This document shows positions 42,780 to 52,100 of a stretch of DNA of 64,000 bases, piece by piece. The position numbers were made by a program, and so were the translations under genes. A model generated the notes under the pieces. That model saw only the letters and a program-made list of their open reading frames with translations, was not told the DNA's origin and made no database searches. The number at the start of each line of letters is the position of its first letter. Within the stretch, counting starts at the first letter, position 1. Source of the stretch: CAVXSP01 sp963764505 (GTDB lineage Bacteria; Acidobacteriota; Vicinamibacteria; Vicinamibacterales; SCN-69-37); contig CAVXSP010000001.1 of assembly GCA_963764505.1 (NCBI GenBank), forward strand, positions 1,364,001 to 1,428,000. Reading direction: 5' to 3'.

Positions 42780-45029
42780 ATGCCAAATCGTCCAGGCCTG
42801 TCACGACTTCGCGATCGATTGAGGCGGGTGGGATCCCGAACGGTCTGGTCGTGCCTCGGCGCCCTGATGCTGGCGGGCGCGGCGACGTTCGCGCAGACGC
42901 CGCCGCCGTTTCGATCCGGCGTGGACCTCGTGGCGGTGGACGTGGACATCGTCGACAGAGACGGCGCGCCGGTCGCCGACCTGGGCCCGGACGACTTCCA
43001 GGTGTCGATCGACGGCAAGCCGCGGAAGCTCGTCTCGGCCGAATTCGTCCGCGTCCAGACGCCATCGTCGTCCGCCGCCGCGCCGCGGGCGACGCCGCCG
43101 ACGGTCGTGCCCGCCGTCGGCAGCGCCCGGCAGCCGGCCGAGGCGCCCGGCCGCATCTACATTCTGGCTGTGGATTCGATGAGCTTCTCGCCGCTCGAGG
43201 TGGCGCCGGCGCGGGAGGCGGCCCGGGCGTTGATCGAGCGCCTCCAGCCGAACGATCTCGCGGGGCTCGCGGCATTTCCGACCGGACCGACGGTCGAGCT
43301 CTCCACGGATCGCGCGCCGCTCCTGGCGGCCCTCGGCGGCCTCACGGGCCAGGCCGTCCCGAACTCGGCCGACCCGTACCAGCTCGCGCCGTCGGAAATC
43401 GTCGATCTCTCCCGTGCGCTTCCGCCGCCGTTCCCGAACCCGCCGGACGTCGTTGCCACGATCGGCCGCATCTGCGCGAGCAGCGACGACCCCGAGTCGT
43501 GCAGCAATTTCATCGTGCCCGTCGGACACATGGAAGCCCAGGTCCATGAAATGGAGATCGAGCAGCGTTTGGGCGCGCTGGACGCCCTGTTCCGGTCGCT
43601 GGCGGCGAGTCCGCGCCGCAAGATCGTCGTGCTCGTCAGCGGAGGCATACTCGGCGCCGATCGCGGCGACGGCAGGCCCGACCTGAGCAATCTCCTGCGC
43701 ACGGTCGGGCAGCGCGCCGCCGAGGCGAACTGCGCGGTCTACACGCTCTTCTTCGATCGCGTGCGCGCCGACATGATGTCGGCGTCGCGCCGAACGGTGC
43801 GGCAGCAGGATCTGGCGCGCGACGGGGCGATTCTGGCGGCGCCGCTCGGCGCCATCGCCGACGCGGCCGGCGGGGCGTTCTTCCTCGTCGTGCAGGGGGG
43901 CGGGGAATTTGCGTTCGACCGCATCCTCTGCGAGACGTCCGCCTACTACCTGCTGGGCGTCGAACCGGATGCCCGCGACCGCGACGGCCGGCCGCATCAG
44001 CTTCGCGTGAAAGTTACGCGGCGCGGGGTCATCGTGCGGAGCCGGACATGGGTGACGCTTCCGAAGACGAATCCGCCGGCATCCGCAGCGATCGAAGTCG
44101 CGGTGGCGCGCCCGCCGAAGCCCCTGCCAGATTCCGTGCGTCCGCTGGCCGAGGCGTACGCGCGCGGTGACTACGCCGCCGCCGCCGATCTGCTGGCGCA
44201 CGCGCCGAACCTTGCGAATCTGCTGATGGATCTGCGCCAGGCCGACGTGCCGTGGCCGGAGGCGCCCCACCGTGGCGCCGTGTTCCTGCTGGAGGTGGCC
44301 ATCGCGGGGCTGTCGAGCCCCAATCGCTACGCTCGCGACGAAGCGCTGAGGCTCCTGACGCAGACCCACGTCACGGTCGAGCGATCGCCCGACATCGACT
44401 TCGCGTGCCGCTGGGACGTCGCCGAGGCGGCGGGCCTCGAAGGGCTGTGGCAGCCGGAGATGGGCCTCGCCCTCGTGGATCGCGCGCGCCGACGGTGTCC
44501 CGCCGAGCCGCGGCTGGCGCTCGCGCGCGCCGTGCTGGTCGAGCAGCAATCACGAGACTCGCGCGATCCCGCGGTGATCGGGCGGGTCCTGACCGCGTAC
44601 CAGGAAGTCGCCGCCGGATCGGACGCAGGGCTGGAGGCTGGAGTGCGAGCGTCGCTGTTCGCCTATCGCCACGGCGACATCGCGCGCGCGGAGGCGCTGC
44701 TGCCGCCGGCGGCCGGCGCCGCGCGGGACAGTTACGTGCGCTACTTTCACGACCTTGCGAACGGACAGGTGTTGCGCGCCCGCAATCGGCTCGACGATGC
44801 GGCTGCGGCGTACCGCTCGGCGCTCCAGATCGCGCCCGGGGCTCAATCCGCGCGGGTGGCGTTGATGACCCTGCAGTTGGCTCGGGGCCGCCCCGGCGAG
44901 GCCGCGGCGCTGTCGGACGAGGTCCTGGATGCCGGTCCGGATCGGATCGATCCCTGGTGGACCTACTTGCGGGGGGACGCCCGGCTGTTCGGCGCGATCG
45001 TGAGCACGCTGCGGGGATCGGCCGACTGA
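42780..45029 (+). CDS. VWFA domain-containing protein of acidobacterial type with TPR-like C-terminus
   Basis: About 749 residues from ATG 42780 (GTG 42771 is an alternative). Signal peptide, then the 'VWFA-related domain' opening FRSGVDLVAVDVDIVDRDGA and VADLGPDDFQVSIDGKPR, IYILAVDSMSFSPLE for the metal-site strand, and YYLLGVEPDARDRDGRPHQL. This domain is strongly expanded in Acidobacteria. The last 300 residues form helical repeats with TPR character (RNRLDDAAAAYRSALQIAPG). Presumably a secreted or envelope scaffold. Its last 67 bases overlap the end of the opposite-strand transporter gene. Confidence 0.87.
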   Translation: MPNRPGLSRLRDRLRRVGSRTVWSCLGALMLAGAATFAQTPPPFRSGVDLVAVDVDIVDRDGAPVADLGPDDFQVSIDGKPRKLVSAEFVRVQTPSSSAAAPRATPPTVVPAVGSARQPAEAPGRIYILAVDSMSFSPLEVAPAREAARALIERLQPNDLAGLAAFPTGPTVELSTDRAPLLAALGGLTGQAVPNSADPYQLAPSEIVDLSRALPPPFPNPPDVVATIGRICASSDDPESCSNFIVPVGHMEAQVHEMEIEQRLGALDALFRSLAASPRRKIVVLVSGGILGADRGDGRPDLSNLLRTVGQRAAEANCAVYTLFFDRVRADMMSASRRTVRQQDLARDGAILAAPLGAIADAAGGAFFLVVQGGGEFAFDRILCETSAYYLLGVEPDARDRDGRPHQLRVKVTRRGVIVRSRTWVTLPKTNPPASAAIEVAVARPPKPLPDSVRPLAEAYARGDYAAAADLLAHAPNLANLLMDLRQADVPWPEAPHRGAVFLLEVAIAGLSSPNRYARDEALRLLTQTHVTVERSPDIDFACRWDVAEAAGLEGLWQPEMGLALVDRARRRCPAEPRLALARAVLVEQQSRDSRDPAVIGRVLTAYQEVAAGSDAGLEAGVRASLFAYRHGDIARAEALLPPAAGAARDSYVRYFHDLANGQVLRARNRLDDAAAAYRSALQIAPGAQSARVALMTLQLARGRPGEAAALSDEVLDAGPDRIDPWWTYLRGDARLFGAIVSTLRGSAD

Positions 45030-46468
45030 CGCACGTCGCCAGGCGTCGGGCGCGAACTCGACCCGCGCTCGCGTGTCGTGGTCGTCGGGCGCAGGCGCAG
45101 GATCCCCTCGCTGGCCGCGAACCTGGAGTCGACGAGCGGACGAGGAAACAGGCCGAACCCGACGAGCACCAGGACGAGCGTCACGAACGTCCACGCCTCG
45201 CGTCGCGTGAGTCCAAGGCGAAGCGCCGCGGGCGCTCGCGCCGCAGGATGCCCGCAGAAGAGCGAGAAGTACATCCGCAGCACGGCCAGGCCCGTCAGGG
45301 CGCCGGCGATGACGACGGCGAAGCCCATCACCGGGAAATTCGCGACGGCGCCGTTCACGAGCAGCTCCTGACCCACGAAGCCGAGCGTCCCCGGGAACCC
45401 CGTGCATGCCAGGCCCATCACCAGGAAGCTGATCGCGAGCACGGGCATCCGCTCGTAGCCGCCGTGGTACGTCGTCAGATCCAGGCGCCCGCGACGCGCC
45501 TCGAGCACGAGAACGCATCGTGCGAGTCCCGCGAAGGCGAGGCCTGCCGAGAGCCATACCACCAGACCCCCGGCCAGCGCGGCGGCGCTGGTGCAGTCGA
45601 GCCCGGCCATGACGAGGGCGGACTGGCTCACGAAGAGATAGCCGCAGGCACGGCGGGCGCTGGACTGGACGAGCGCCAGCGCCGCGCCGTAGACCGCCGT
45701 GCCGAGCGCGAGCACGGCGATGAGCCGCAGGATGTCGGGCGAGGCGCGCGGCACGATGAGCACCAGCGTGATGTACGCGCCCGTCTGGGGCGCGCTGAAC
45801 AGGATCGCCGGCCCGAGCCGTCCGTGATCGAACACCTCCGGTACCCACGCGTGGAACGGCACGATCCCCTTCCGCACGAGGGCGGAGATCGCGATCAGCG
45901 CCACCGCGGCGGCTCCGACCCGGCCGTCGCTGGCGCCCGGCCCGACCAGGAGCGCGACGCCCGCGCCAAGGAGCAGCGAGGCGCCGCCCAGGTACGCGGC
46001 GACGATGCGGCGCTGGTGCGAGTGCCTGGTGAGCGCCGAGAAGAAGATCCACACGGACGCCAGCGAGAGCACCCAGAGCACGACCGCGCTCTCGGTCAGG
46101 AACGAGGCGACGGTGACCAGGGTCGCGAGCGCCGTGCGCCGCAGCCCGCCGCTGTCGAGCGCCGCGCGCGGCGTGACTGCGACGGTGAGCAGCCACAGAC
46201 CCGCGGCCAACGGGGGGAGGACCGCCGAGAGCGTGTCGATCCGAAGGATCGCCTCGCCGCCAACCGCCCGGGTGAGCGCGTCGCTGCGGACCCAGACCGC
46301 GTGAAACGGCGGCGCCACGGCGATGACGAGCGCGAGAAGGAGCATCGCGCCCGCCGACGCGACCGACAGGCGACGGAGCCGCTCCGCGTCCACGCGGAAC
46401 AGCGACGCCGCCGCGACGAGGGCCGGCAGCGCCGGAAGTCCGGAGATCCAGAGCAGGGGTTCACTCAT
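44963..46468 (-). CDS. NuoM/MrpD-like proton-conducting membrane subunit
   Basis: 501 residues and about 13 helices of the NADH dehydrogenase/antiporter fold. Key segments: ALVRKGIVPFHAWVPEVFDH with the conserved Lys, GAYITLVLIV, and SFLVMGLACTGFPGTLGFVG. No other complex I genes are present, and the gene is third in the operon dabA-dabB-this gene, so it probably serves the bicarbonate/CO2 uptake complex as an extra ion-conducting subunit. The start ATG 46468 overlaps the dabB stop. The last 30 residues are low-complexity and run into the convergent VWFA gene. Confidence 0.85.
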   Translation of the reverse strand: MSEPLLWISGLPALPALVAAASLFRVDAERLRRLSVASAGAMLLLALVIAVAPPFHAVWVRSDALTRAVGGEAILRIDTLSAVLPPLAAGLWLLTVAVTPRAALDSGGLRRTALATLVTVASFLTESAVVLWVLSLASVWIFFSALTRHSHQRRIVAAYLGGASLLLGAGVALLVGPGASDGRVGAAAVALIAISALVRKGIVPFHAWVPEVFDHGRLGPAILFSAPQTGAYITLVLIVPRASPDILRLIAVLALGTAVYGAALALVQSSARRACGYLFVSQSALVMAGLDCTSAAALAGGLVVWLSAGLAFAGLARCVLVLEARRGRLDLTTYHGGYERMPVLAISFLVMGLACTGFPGTLGFVGQELLVNGAVANFPVMGFAVVIAGALTGLAVLRMYFSLFCGHPAARAPAALRLGLTRREAWTFVTLVLVLVGFGLFPRPLVDSRFAASEGILRLRPTTTTRERGSSSRPTPGDVRQSADPRSVLTIAPNSRASPRK

Positions 46469-47825
46469 CCCGATCCTCGTCGAGTTCGCCGCCATCGATA
46501 CCGACCGTCCGGGCCGGCCGGAGAACCGCCTCGCAGAGCCAGCGATCGAATCGGCTCAGCGCGCGCGCCCCGCGGGTGAACGGATCGACGATGGCGCGGT
46601 CGATCAGTCCGTCGAGAAATCCGCGTTCGAGGGCGACCAGGAACAGCCCGTGCCGGACGCGCTGCCCGGATTGAGCGGCCCGGCGGCGCGGGCGGCCGCC
46701 GATCGCGTCTTCGATGCCGTGCAGATCGTGCAGCACGTTCGGCGCGCTGAGAAACTGGAACAGCCGGAAGCAGGCGTGCCCGGCGAGGTGGACGAAGGCG
46801 AGCGCATACCAGCCGATCGCGATCTCGACCACGATCAGGCCGACCTGCGTGAGCGACGCATACGCGAGTGACGACTTCACGTCGCTCTGCACGCGCGTCG
46901 TGAGCCCCGCGAAGATCGCCGTCGCGGCCCCCAGCCCGCCGGCGAGGATCCGCGCCGGCATCGTGTGCTCGAGCAGCGGCGCCGCGCGCAGCAGCAGGAA
47001 GCACCCCGCGTGAATCGAGAGGGAGCCGTAGTACACCGCGCTCGAGGGCGTCGGCCCCTCCATCGCGCGCGGCAGCCAGCCCGAAAACGGGAGCAGCGCG
47101 CTCTTGCCGGCGACGGCCACGATGAGCAGCGCGGCGATGATGGTGGCCGCGGAGGCCGAGAGCGCGTCGGCCGGCGCCGCCCGGCTGCCGCTGCCGAACA
47201 GCAGCGCGAGGCTGTCCGTGCCGGCGACGTGCCGCAGCAGCACGGCCGCCGACAGCATCGCGGCGTCGCTGATGCGGTAGACCGAGAAGACGCGGAGCGC
47301 GTTCGCCACCGGCGCGGGGCGCTCGTGGAAGAAGGCGACCAGCAGGGCCGAGCTGAGGCCGACGAACTCCCACCCGACGAAGAGGACTTCCACGTTGCCG
47401 GCCAGGGCGACGAGCAGCATGCCGGTGACGAACAGCGCGAGCAGGACGAAGTACCGGTTGTAGCCGGATTCCCGGTGGAGATAGCGGTTCGAGAACGCCG
47501 AGACGACGCCGGCAATGGCCGCGGAAAGGGCGGCGAACGCCAGCGAGAGCCGATCGACCAGCAGGTCAATCGCGATGCCGCCTTCGTGAGAGCCCGACCA
47601 CGCGCCGTACGAAAGAAGCCTCGTGCCAGTGGCGCTCGCGCCGTAGACGCCGAGCGCCAGGGCGAGTGCGGCGCACGAAGTCGTCAGCGCCGTGGCGGCG
47701 AGAATGCTCGTCCATCGCTCGGGCAGCGGCCGGTTCACGAGCGACGCGCCAGCCAGGAGCGCGAACAGCAGCGCCGGCGACGCGACGCCGACCAGCACGA
47801 GCGACGGCAGGGAGCCGGCCGGCAT
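46461..47825 (-). CDS. dabB: DabB-like NuoL-family membrane subunit
   Basis: 454 residues. The NuoL-type motifs are NVEVLFVGWEFVGLSSALLV with the conserved Glu, AVAGKSALLPFSGWLPRAME with Lys, and GPTPSSAVYYGSLSIHAG. In DAB systems the NuoL-like DabB works with DabA to drive vectorial CO2/bicarbonate uptake using the cation gradient. This protein is shorter than the usual DabB (about 550) and ends in an amphipathic tail. ATG 47825 overlaps the dabA stop by one base (TGATG). Confidence 0.85.
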   Translation of the reverse strand: MPAGSLPSLVLVGVASPALLFALLAGASLVNRPLPERWTSILAATALTTSCAALALALGVYGASATGTRLLSYGAWSGSHEGGIAIDLLVDRLSLAFAALSAAIAGVVSAFSNRYLHRESGYNRYFVLLALFVTGMLLVALAGNVEVLFVGWEFVGLSSALLVAFFHERPAPVANALRVFSVYRISDAAMLSAAVLLRHVAGTDSLALLFGSGSRAAPADALSASAATIIAALLIVAVAGKSALLPFSGWLPRAMEGPTPSSAVYYGSLSIHAGCFLLLRAAPLLEHTMPARILAGGLGAATAIFAGLTTRVQSDVKSSLAYASLTQVGLIVVEIAIGWYALAFVHLAGHACFRLFQFLSAPNVLHDLHGIEDAIGGRPRRRAAQSGQRVRHGLFLVALERGFLDGLIDRAIVDPFTRGARALSRFDRWLCEAVLRPARTVGIDGGELDEDRDE

Positions 47826-50803
47826 CACGCGGGCGAGAGGCCTGCGGATGAGGATGACGCGTCCGGCCGGAGCGCCACGTCACCCAGAATCGCGACCGGC
47901 GGAAGGAATCCGCGCTTGCCCTGATACCACGCGGCCGAGTCGCCGGCGATGACCGGCAGCGGATGTTCCGGCCGATGGCGCACGAATCCGGTCGGTCGCC
48001 TCTCCCACAACACGCCCGATGCCGGGTCCAGGCAGGCGAGCCATACCCAGCGATTCCTCACGAGGCGATCGACGGCCGGGTTGAGCCGGACGGCGCGATC
48101 GACGACATGGCACGTGCCCTCCACGACGATTGCCAGCCGCGTCGGCTCGTGGATCTCGACCATCTGCCACGGCAGCCCGGTGCGCAGGTCGCTCTGCGCG
48201 CCGTCCATCACGCCGAGCAGGGCCGTGACGTTGTGCGGCAGCTTCGTCCCGCATCCGTAGCCGGCGGGGTCCACGTAGCTGAAGTAGTACTCCAGGCTGA
48301 TGCCGGCGACCACCGGCACGACCGCCGCCAGGATGCGCGCGAGGATTGCGCCATCCGGGTCCGTGGCCGGCTCGTACGACACGAGAAACGCGCGCCGATC
48401 GAGGAAGAGCCCGCGCGTCCGGATCCGTCGGCCGATGACACAGAAGGCGTTCGTCGCGTGGCCGTACTCCGGACGCGGCTGCGCGAGGTCGGCCGCGCGC
48501 CCTTCGACGTGCGCGAGCGCCGCGGCCGGCGGATACCAGCGCGGCACCGCCTCGAAGCGCCGGCATCGCTCGTGCGCCTCCCGTCGTCTCGCGGAGTCCA
48601 GCGCCTGGCGCGCTCGCTCGAAGGCCGCGCGCGATGCCTCGGGGAGGCCGTCCACGTCGTAGAACGTGACGACGTTGTTGCACGTGTTGCGCTGCCCGCC
48701 GACGAACCAGCTGGCGTCGTCGATCGAGAGGCCCTCGGCGGCCAGCAGGCGCCGCACGCGCGGATCGTTCGCCATCTGGGCGAACGCGCGGGCGTTCGGT
48801 CCGCCGCGTCCGCCGCCGCAGGCGCCGCAATCGTGAGCAGACTCGTGCGGGTTGTTCAGGCTGATCGATCCATGTCCGATCACCAGCACCAGTGGCGAGA
48901 GACGGCCCACCCCGAGGTCCTCCAGCAGGCGGCGAACGATCGCGGCCATCTCCGGCACCGTGAATCCGGTGTGCGTGCCCACCGGCGGCGGGTCGTCGCG
49001 GCGATCGATTTGCAGACGCGTCGTCGGCGCGAAGCGGGACTTCTCGCCGACGCGCCTCCATCGCGAGAACAGCCACGGAAACACGACGCGCAGGATCAGG
49101 GGGACGAGCGTCAGCCAGCCGAACGCCGTCATGAGCAGGGCCCCGGGCAGGGGAAGACGGCTGCCGAGGTGCACGTTGTAGCCCAGGAATCCGGCGGCCC
49201 GGCGGTGGAGGCGCCGCGATCGGCTCGCGAGCGCCTGGGCGCCGGCCTCCGCTTCCGGGACGTAGTGATCGGGCCGGATCGCGGGCGGGCAGAGCGGCCG
49301 CGGGTGCGCGTCGGAGACGGCCTGGTGGTACATCGCCACGTTGAAGAACCCGGCCGTCCCGAACGTCTCGCAGCCGGGCTCGACCTCCTCGAGATGGCGG
49401 CGGATGGACTCCTCCCGCTCGTCGAGGCAGAACACGGCCTGGAACGTCGGCGGGTCGGCGCGAACCCGCGGCGCGTGTCCGACGAGCGCGTCGTAGAACC
49501 GGTAGCGAATCGCGCGCTCGAACGCCTGGTGCAGGAGTCGCCGGCGGCGCAGGCCGTCCAGCTCCTGCAGCTCGGCTTCGAGCGCGGCGACCGTCGCGCC
49601 GGTCCACTGTTCGACCAGCGAGGCGTCCAGGCCGCAGAGCTGCGCGAGGTGAAAGAGCGGCCAGGCACGCTCCTCCACGTTCGCTGGCGGAGGCGCCGGA
49701 CGCCGGGCGAGCAGCCAGCATCGGAAGGCCGCCAAATCGCCCCCGAAGCCGGCCTGGCGGGCCGCGAAGCCGAGCGCCGCGCGCACGAAGAGGAATCGCA
49801 CCGCGAGATAGCCGCGCAGGGTGACGGTCAGATCCCGCGCCGGCACGCGATCCGGCCGGAGCTCGATCTGCTGGACCATACCCGCCCATCCGCGCAGGGC
49901 CAGCAGCTCGCCGGTCAGGTACTCCTCGCGTTCGGCCTCCGCCACGCCGAGCTGCGCGAGCGAATGGTCGATCGAGTCGAGGGCATTCCGGCAGGCGCTC
50001 CGGTCGTCTTCGACGATCGACGGCAGCGACCGCGCCCACGGGCCGCAGCGCGACGCGAGCGGCGAGCGGTACAGCTCCAGGAAGCACCCATGGATCCCGC
50101 GGCTCCGCTCGGGCATCGGCCAATGCGAGAGGCCCTGGTCGAGATAGCCCGCGAGAAAGCGAATCAGCGGCGGATGGATCCAGGCATCGATATCCGGGCC
50201 GTCCGCGGCGCAGAGACACTCGCGGTGGCGGATCGGCGCTGGCATCGGGGCCGCGGGCACCGGGTCCGCGCGGTTCGCCGCCGCCAGGCAGGCGGCCCAC
50301 AGGCGCCGGACGGCCCGGTCCTCGAGATCGCGATCCGGCTGTTCGGCGATGGCCGCCATGGCGGCGCGGGCGTCCGGCGGCACATCGGTTCGAAACCGCG
50401 ACAGAATGGTCGTCTCCCGCAGGGCCCACGAGAGCTCCGGGCCGGTCGCGTCGGGGATGCCGTGCAGCACGACGGCGCGCCAGAGCTCGAGCCGCGTGGC
50501 GACGCCTTCGATGCCGGCGGCCCCGCGGTCGGCCAGCTGCTCGCGGAGGAGCGAGTCCACGTCCGCCATGAGGATCCGCCCCGAGGCGAGCTTGTCCCGA
50601 TAGCGCGGTTCGCTCAGATACGGCTCGCACGCCAGGCGGGCCGCGGCCTGTTCCACGGCGTCCTCGAACGGCAGGTGCTCGAACGCGTGGAGCGTGTTGT
50701 GATGGATGAAGATGCTGATCGGGCCCTGTGCGGGCAGCAATCGGGCCGCCCGCTCGATGTCGGCCGGCGGGCCGACCGGGCTCGCCCGCATGGCATCATT
50801 CAT
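47825..50803 (-). CDS. dabA: DabA inorganic carbon uptake protein (DUF2309)
   Basis: 992 residues of the UPF0753/DUF2309 family, a zinc-binding beta-carbonic-anhydrase-like protein that hydrates CO2 as part of the DAB complex. The expected zinc/active-site residues are visible: FCLDEREES (Cys and Asp, near residue 457) and VIGHGSISLNNPHESAHDCG (His near 641, Cys near 656) followed by GACGG. Cytoplasmic side of the membrane. It heads an operon with two NuoL/M-like subunits. It is divergent from an arsR gene with only 28 bases between start codons, so that regulator probably controls it. Confidence 0.93.
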   Translation of the reverse strand: MNDAMRASPVGPPADIERAARLLPAQGPISIFIHHNTLHAFEHLPFEDAVEQAAARLACEPYLSEPRYRDKLASGRILMADVDSLLREQLADRGAAGIEGVATRLELWRAVVLHGIPDATGPELSWALRETTILSRFRTDVPPDARAAMAAIAEQPDRDLEDRAVRRLWAACLAAANRADPVPAAPMPAPIRHRECLCAADGPDIDAWIHPPLIRFLAGYLDQGLSHWPMPERSRGIHGCFLELYRSPLASRCGPWARSLPSIVEDDRSACRNALDSIDHSLAQLGVAEAEREEYLTGELLALRGWAGMVQQIELRPDRVPARDLTVTLRGYLAVRFLFVRAALGFAARQAGFGGDLAAFRCWLLARRPAPPPANVEERAWPLFHLAQLCGLDASLVEQWTGATVAALEAELQELDGLRRRRLLHQAFERAIRYRFYDALVGHAPRVRADPPTFQAVFCLDEREESIRRHLEEVEPGCETFGTAGFFNVAMYHQAVSDAHPRPLCPPAIRPDHYVPEAEAGAQALASRSRRLHRRAAGFLGYNVHLGSRLPLPGALLMTAFGWLTLVPLILRVVFPWLFSRWRRVGEKSRFAPTTRLQIDRRDDPPPVGTHTGFTVPEMAAIVRRLLEDLGVGRLSPLVLVIGHGSISLNNPHESAHDCGACGGGRGGPNARAFAQMANDPRVRRLLAAEGLSIDDASWFVGGQRNTCNNVVTFYDVDGLPEASRAAFERARQALDSARRREAHERCRRFEAVPRWYPPAAALAHVEGRAADLAQPRPEYGHATNAFCVIGRRIRTRGLFLDRRAFLVSYEPATDPDGAILARILAAVVPVVAGISLEYYFSYVDPAGYGCGTKLPHNVTALLGVMDGAQSDLRTGLPWQMVEIHEPTRLAIVVEGTCHVVDRAVRLNPAVDRLVRNRWVWLACLDPASGVLWERRPTGFVRHRPEHPLPVIAGDSAAWYQGKRGFLPPVAILGDVALRPDASSSSAGLSPA

Positions 50804-50804
50804 A

Positions 50805-50823
50805 GATATATTCTAATATTATC
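50805..50823. promoter_or_regulatory. Shared operator between dabA and arsR-like gene
   Basis: AT-rich inverted repeat centred on ATATTCTAATAT with GATA and TATC ends; the only AT-rich stretch in the neighbourhood. It fills the 28-base gap between divergent start codons, so either transcript would have almost no leader unless promoters lie inside the opposite gene. Confidence 0.6.
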
Positions 50824-50831
50824 GTCTAGGC

Positions 50832-51206
50832 ATGCCACGGAAGCGAGCGGCGGCGACCGAGGCGGCCCGGGCCGGCGAGCTGCAGGCGTTCAAGGCGCAG
50901 TTCTTCCGCGCGCTGGCCCACCCGACGAGAATCCGCGCGCTCGAGATCCTGGTGCGTGGCGGACGGACGGTGCAGGAGCTGCAGGACGCGCTGGGCCTGG
51001 ACCAGCCCCTCGTCTCGCAGCAGCTGGCCGTGCTGCGGCATCAGGGCGTCGTGTCGGCGCAGAAGGAAGGCGTCGCCGTCCGGTACACGCTCCGGGATCC
51101 GCTCGTCGGCGATCTGCTCGAGGTCGCGAGGCGGATCTTCGACAACCGGCTCGACCGCGCACACGGCCTGCTGCAGGTCCTGCGCCGGGAGGGACGGCGG
51201 GGGTAG
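50832..51206 (+). CDS. ArsR-family winged-helix repressor
   Basis: 124 residues: QFFRALAHPTRIRALEILVR, then TVQELQDALGLDQPLVSQQL (helix-turn-helix) and VVSAQKEGVAVRYTLRDP (wing). The metal-binding cysteine box CVC of arsenic-type ArsR proteins is absent, so it senses something else, perhaps the carbon or redox state. Located beside dabA, it is the probable regulator of the carbon uptake operon. Confidence 0.9.
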   Translation: MPRKRAAATEAARAGELQAFKAQFFRALAHPTRIRALEILVRGGRTVQELQDALGLDQPLVSQQLAVLRHQGVVSAQKEGVAVRYTLRDPLVGDLLEVARRIFDNRLDRAHGLLQVLRREGRRG

Positions 51207-51307
51207 CGCGGGTGGAGTGATCGGACGACGCGTCGAGGTCGCCTTTGCGCCTCCTGACAGGAGCGGCCGCGCCTGATAGGCTGGGCGGGCGAAGCGAGGA
51301 CGACTGG

Positions 51308-52078
51308 ATGACGCGATGGATCTCGGCGGCGCGCGTGGCTGGCGCAGCGCTGGTGCTGGGCGGTCTCGCGGCGCTGCCGCGGCCCCTCGCCGCGCAGCAG
51401 AGCCGCTGCGCCGACTGTCACTTCTCCCGGCCGGACGCTCCCGCGGCGGATCACCTGTCCGATTGGGATCGGTCGGCGCACAGTCGCAACAACGTGGGCT
51501 GCGAGCGATGCCACGGCGGCGACGCCACGACGTTCGATGCCTTCCTGGCGCACAGGGGCGTCCTGAACAGCGCCAACCCTTCGAGCCCCGTGAACCGGCG
51601 CAACCTCCCGGTCACGTGCGGCCGGTGCCATGCGGGACCGTTCGTCGAGTTTCAGAAGAGCCGGCACGACGCGCTGCTGGAGGGCGGGGATGCGCGCGTG
51701 CCCGTCTGCTCCACCTGCCATGGCGCGGCCGGCTATCGCCGACCTTCCGCCCGCGCGCTGGCGGCTGAGTGCGCGCAGTGCCACGGCGCGAACGGCATGG
51801 CGCCGAGGCCGGGGAGGGCCGAGGGCTCGCGGGCGCTGTACGAGAACCTTCACGAGCTGCGGGACTCGATGAAGACGGCGCGCTCGCTGATCAATCGCGT
51901 GAACGATCGGACGCGCCGGAACGAGCTGGATGCGGCCTATCAGCAGGCCGACGTCGCCCTGACCCAGGCCGTTCAGGCGGGCCATCAGTTCGTCTACGAC
52001 GATCTCGAGGAGCGGTCGTCCGTCGCACGGCAGCGCATCGACGCGCTGCTCGATCGGCTCGCCAATCGCACTCCGTGA
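51308..52078 (+). CDS. Five-heme cytochrome c, periplasmic
   Basis: 256 residues with a signal peptide (AGAALVLGGLAALPRPLAAQ) and five CxxCH motifs: CADCH, CERCH, CGRCH, CSTCH and CAQCH, all in the first 175 residues. The last 80 residues are helical without heme motifs. It looks like a cytochrome c3/c7-type or NapC/NrfH-related electron carrier, but no terminal reductase is adjacent. ATG 51308 is used. It lies between the arsR-like and tag genes. Confidence 0.87.
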   Translation: MTRWISAARVAGAALVLGGLAALPRPLAAQQSRCADCHFSRPDAPAADHLSDWDRSAHSRNNVGCERCHGGDATTFDAFLAHRGVLNSANPSSPVNRRNLPVTCGRCHAGPFVEFQKSRHDALLEGGDARVPVCSTCHGAAGYRRPSARALAAECAQCHGANGMAPRPGRAEGSRALYENLHELRDSMKTARSLINRVNDRTRRNELDAAYQQADVALTQAVQAGHQFVYDDLEERSSVARQRIDALLDRLANRTP

Positions 52079-52100
52079 ACGCTGTCGGCAGGGAGATGCC

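Noticed and set aside
47963..51220. A very long open frame (over 1,000 codons) antisense to dabA
   Set aside because: It is an arginine/glutamate-rich shadow of the dabA codons, typical of high-GC DNA; dabA has clear catalytic motifs.
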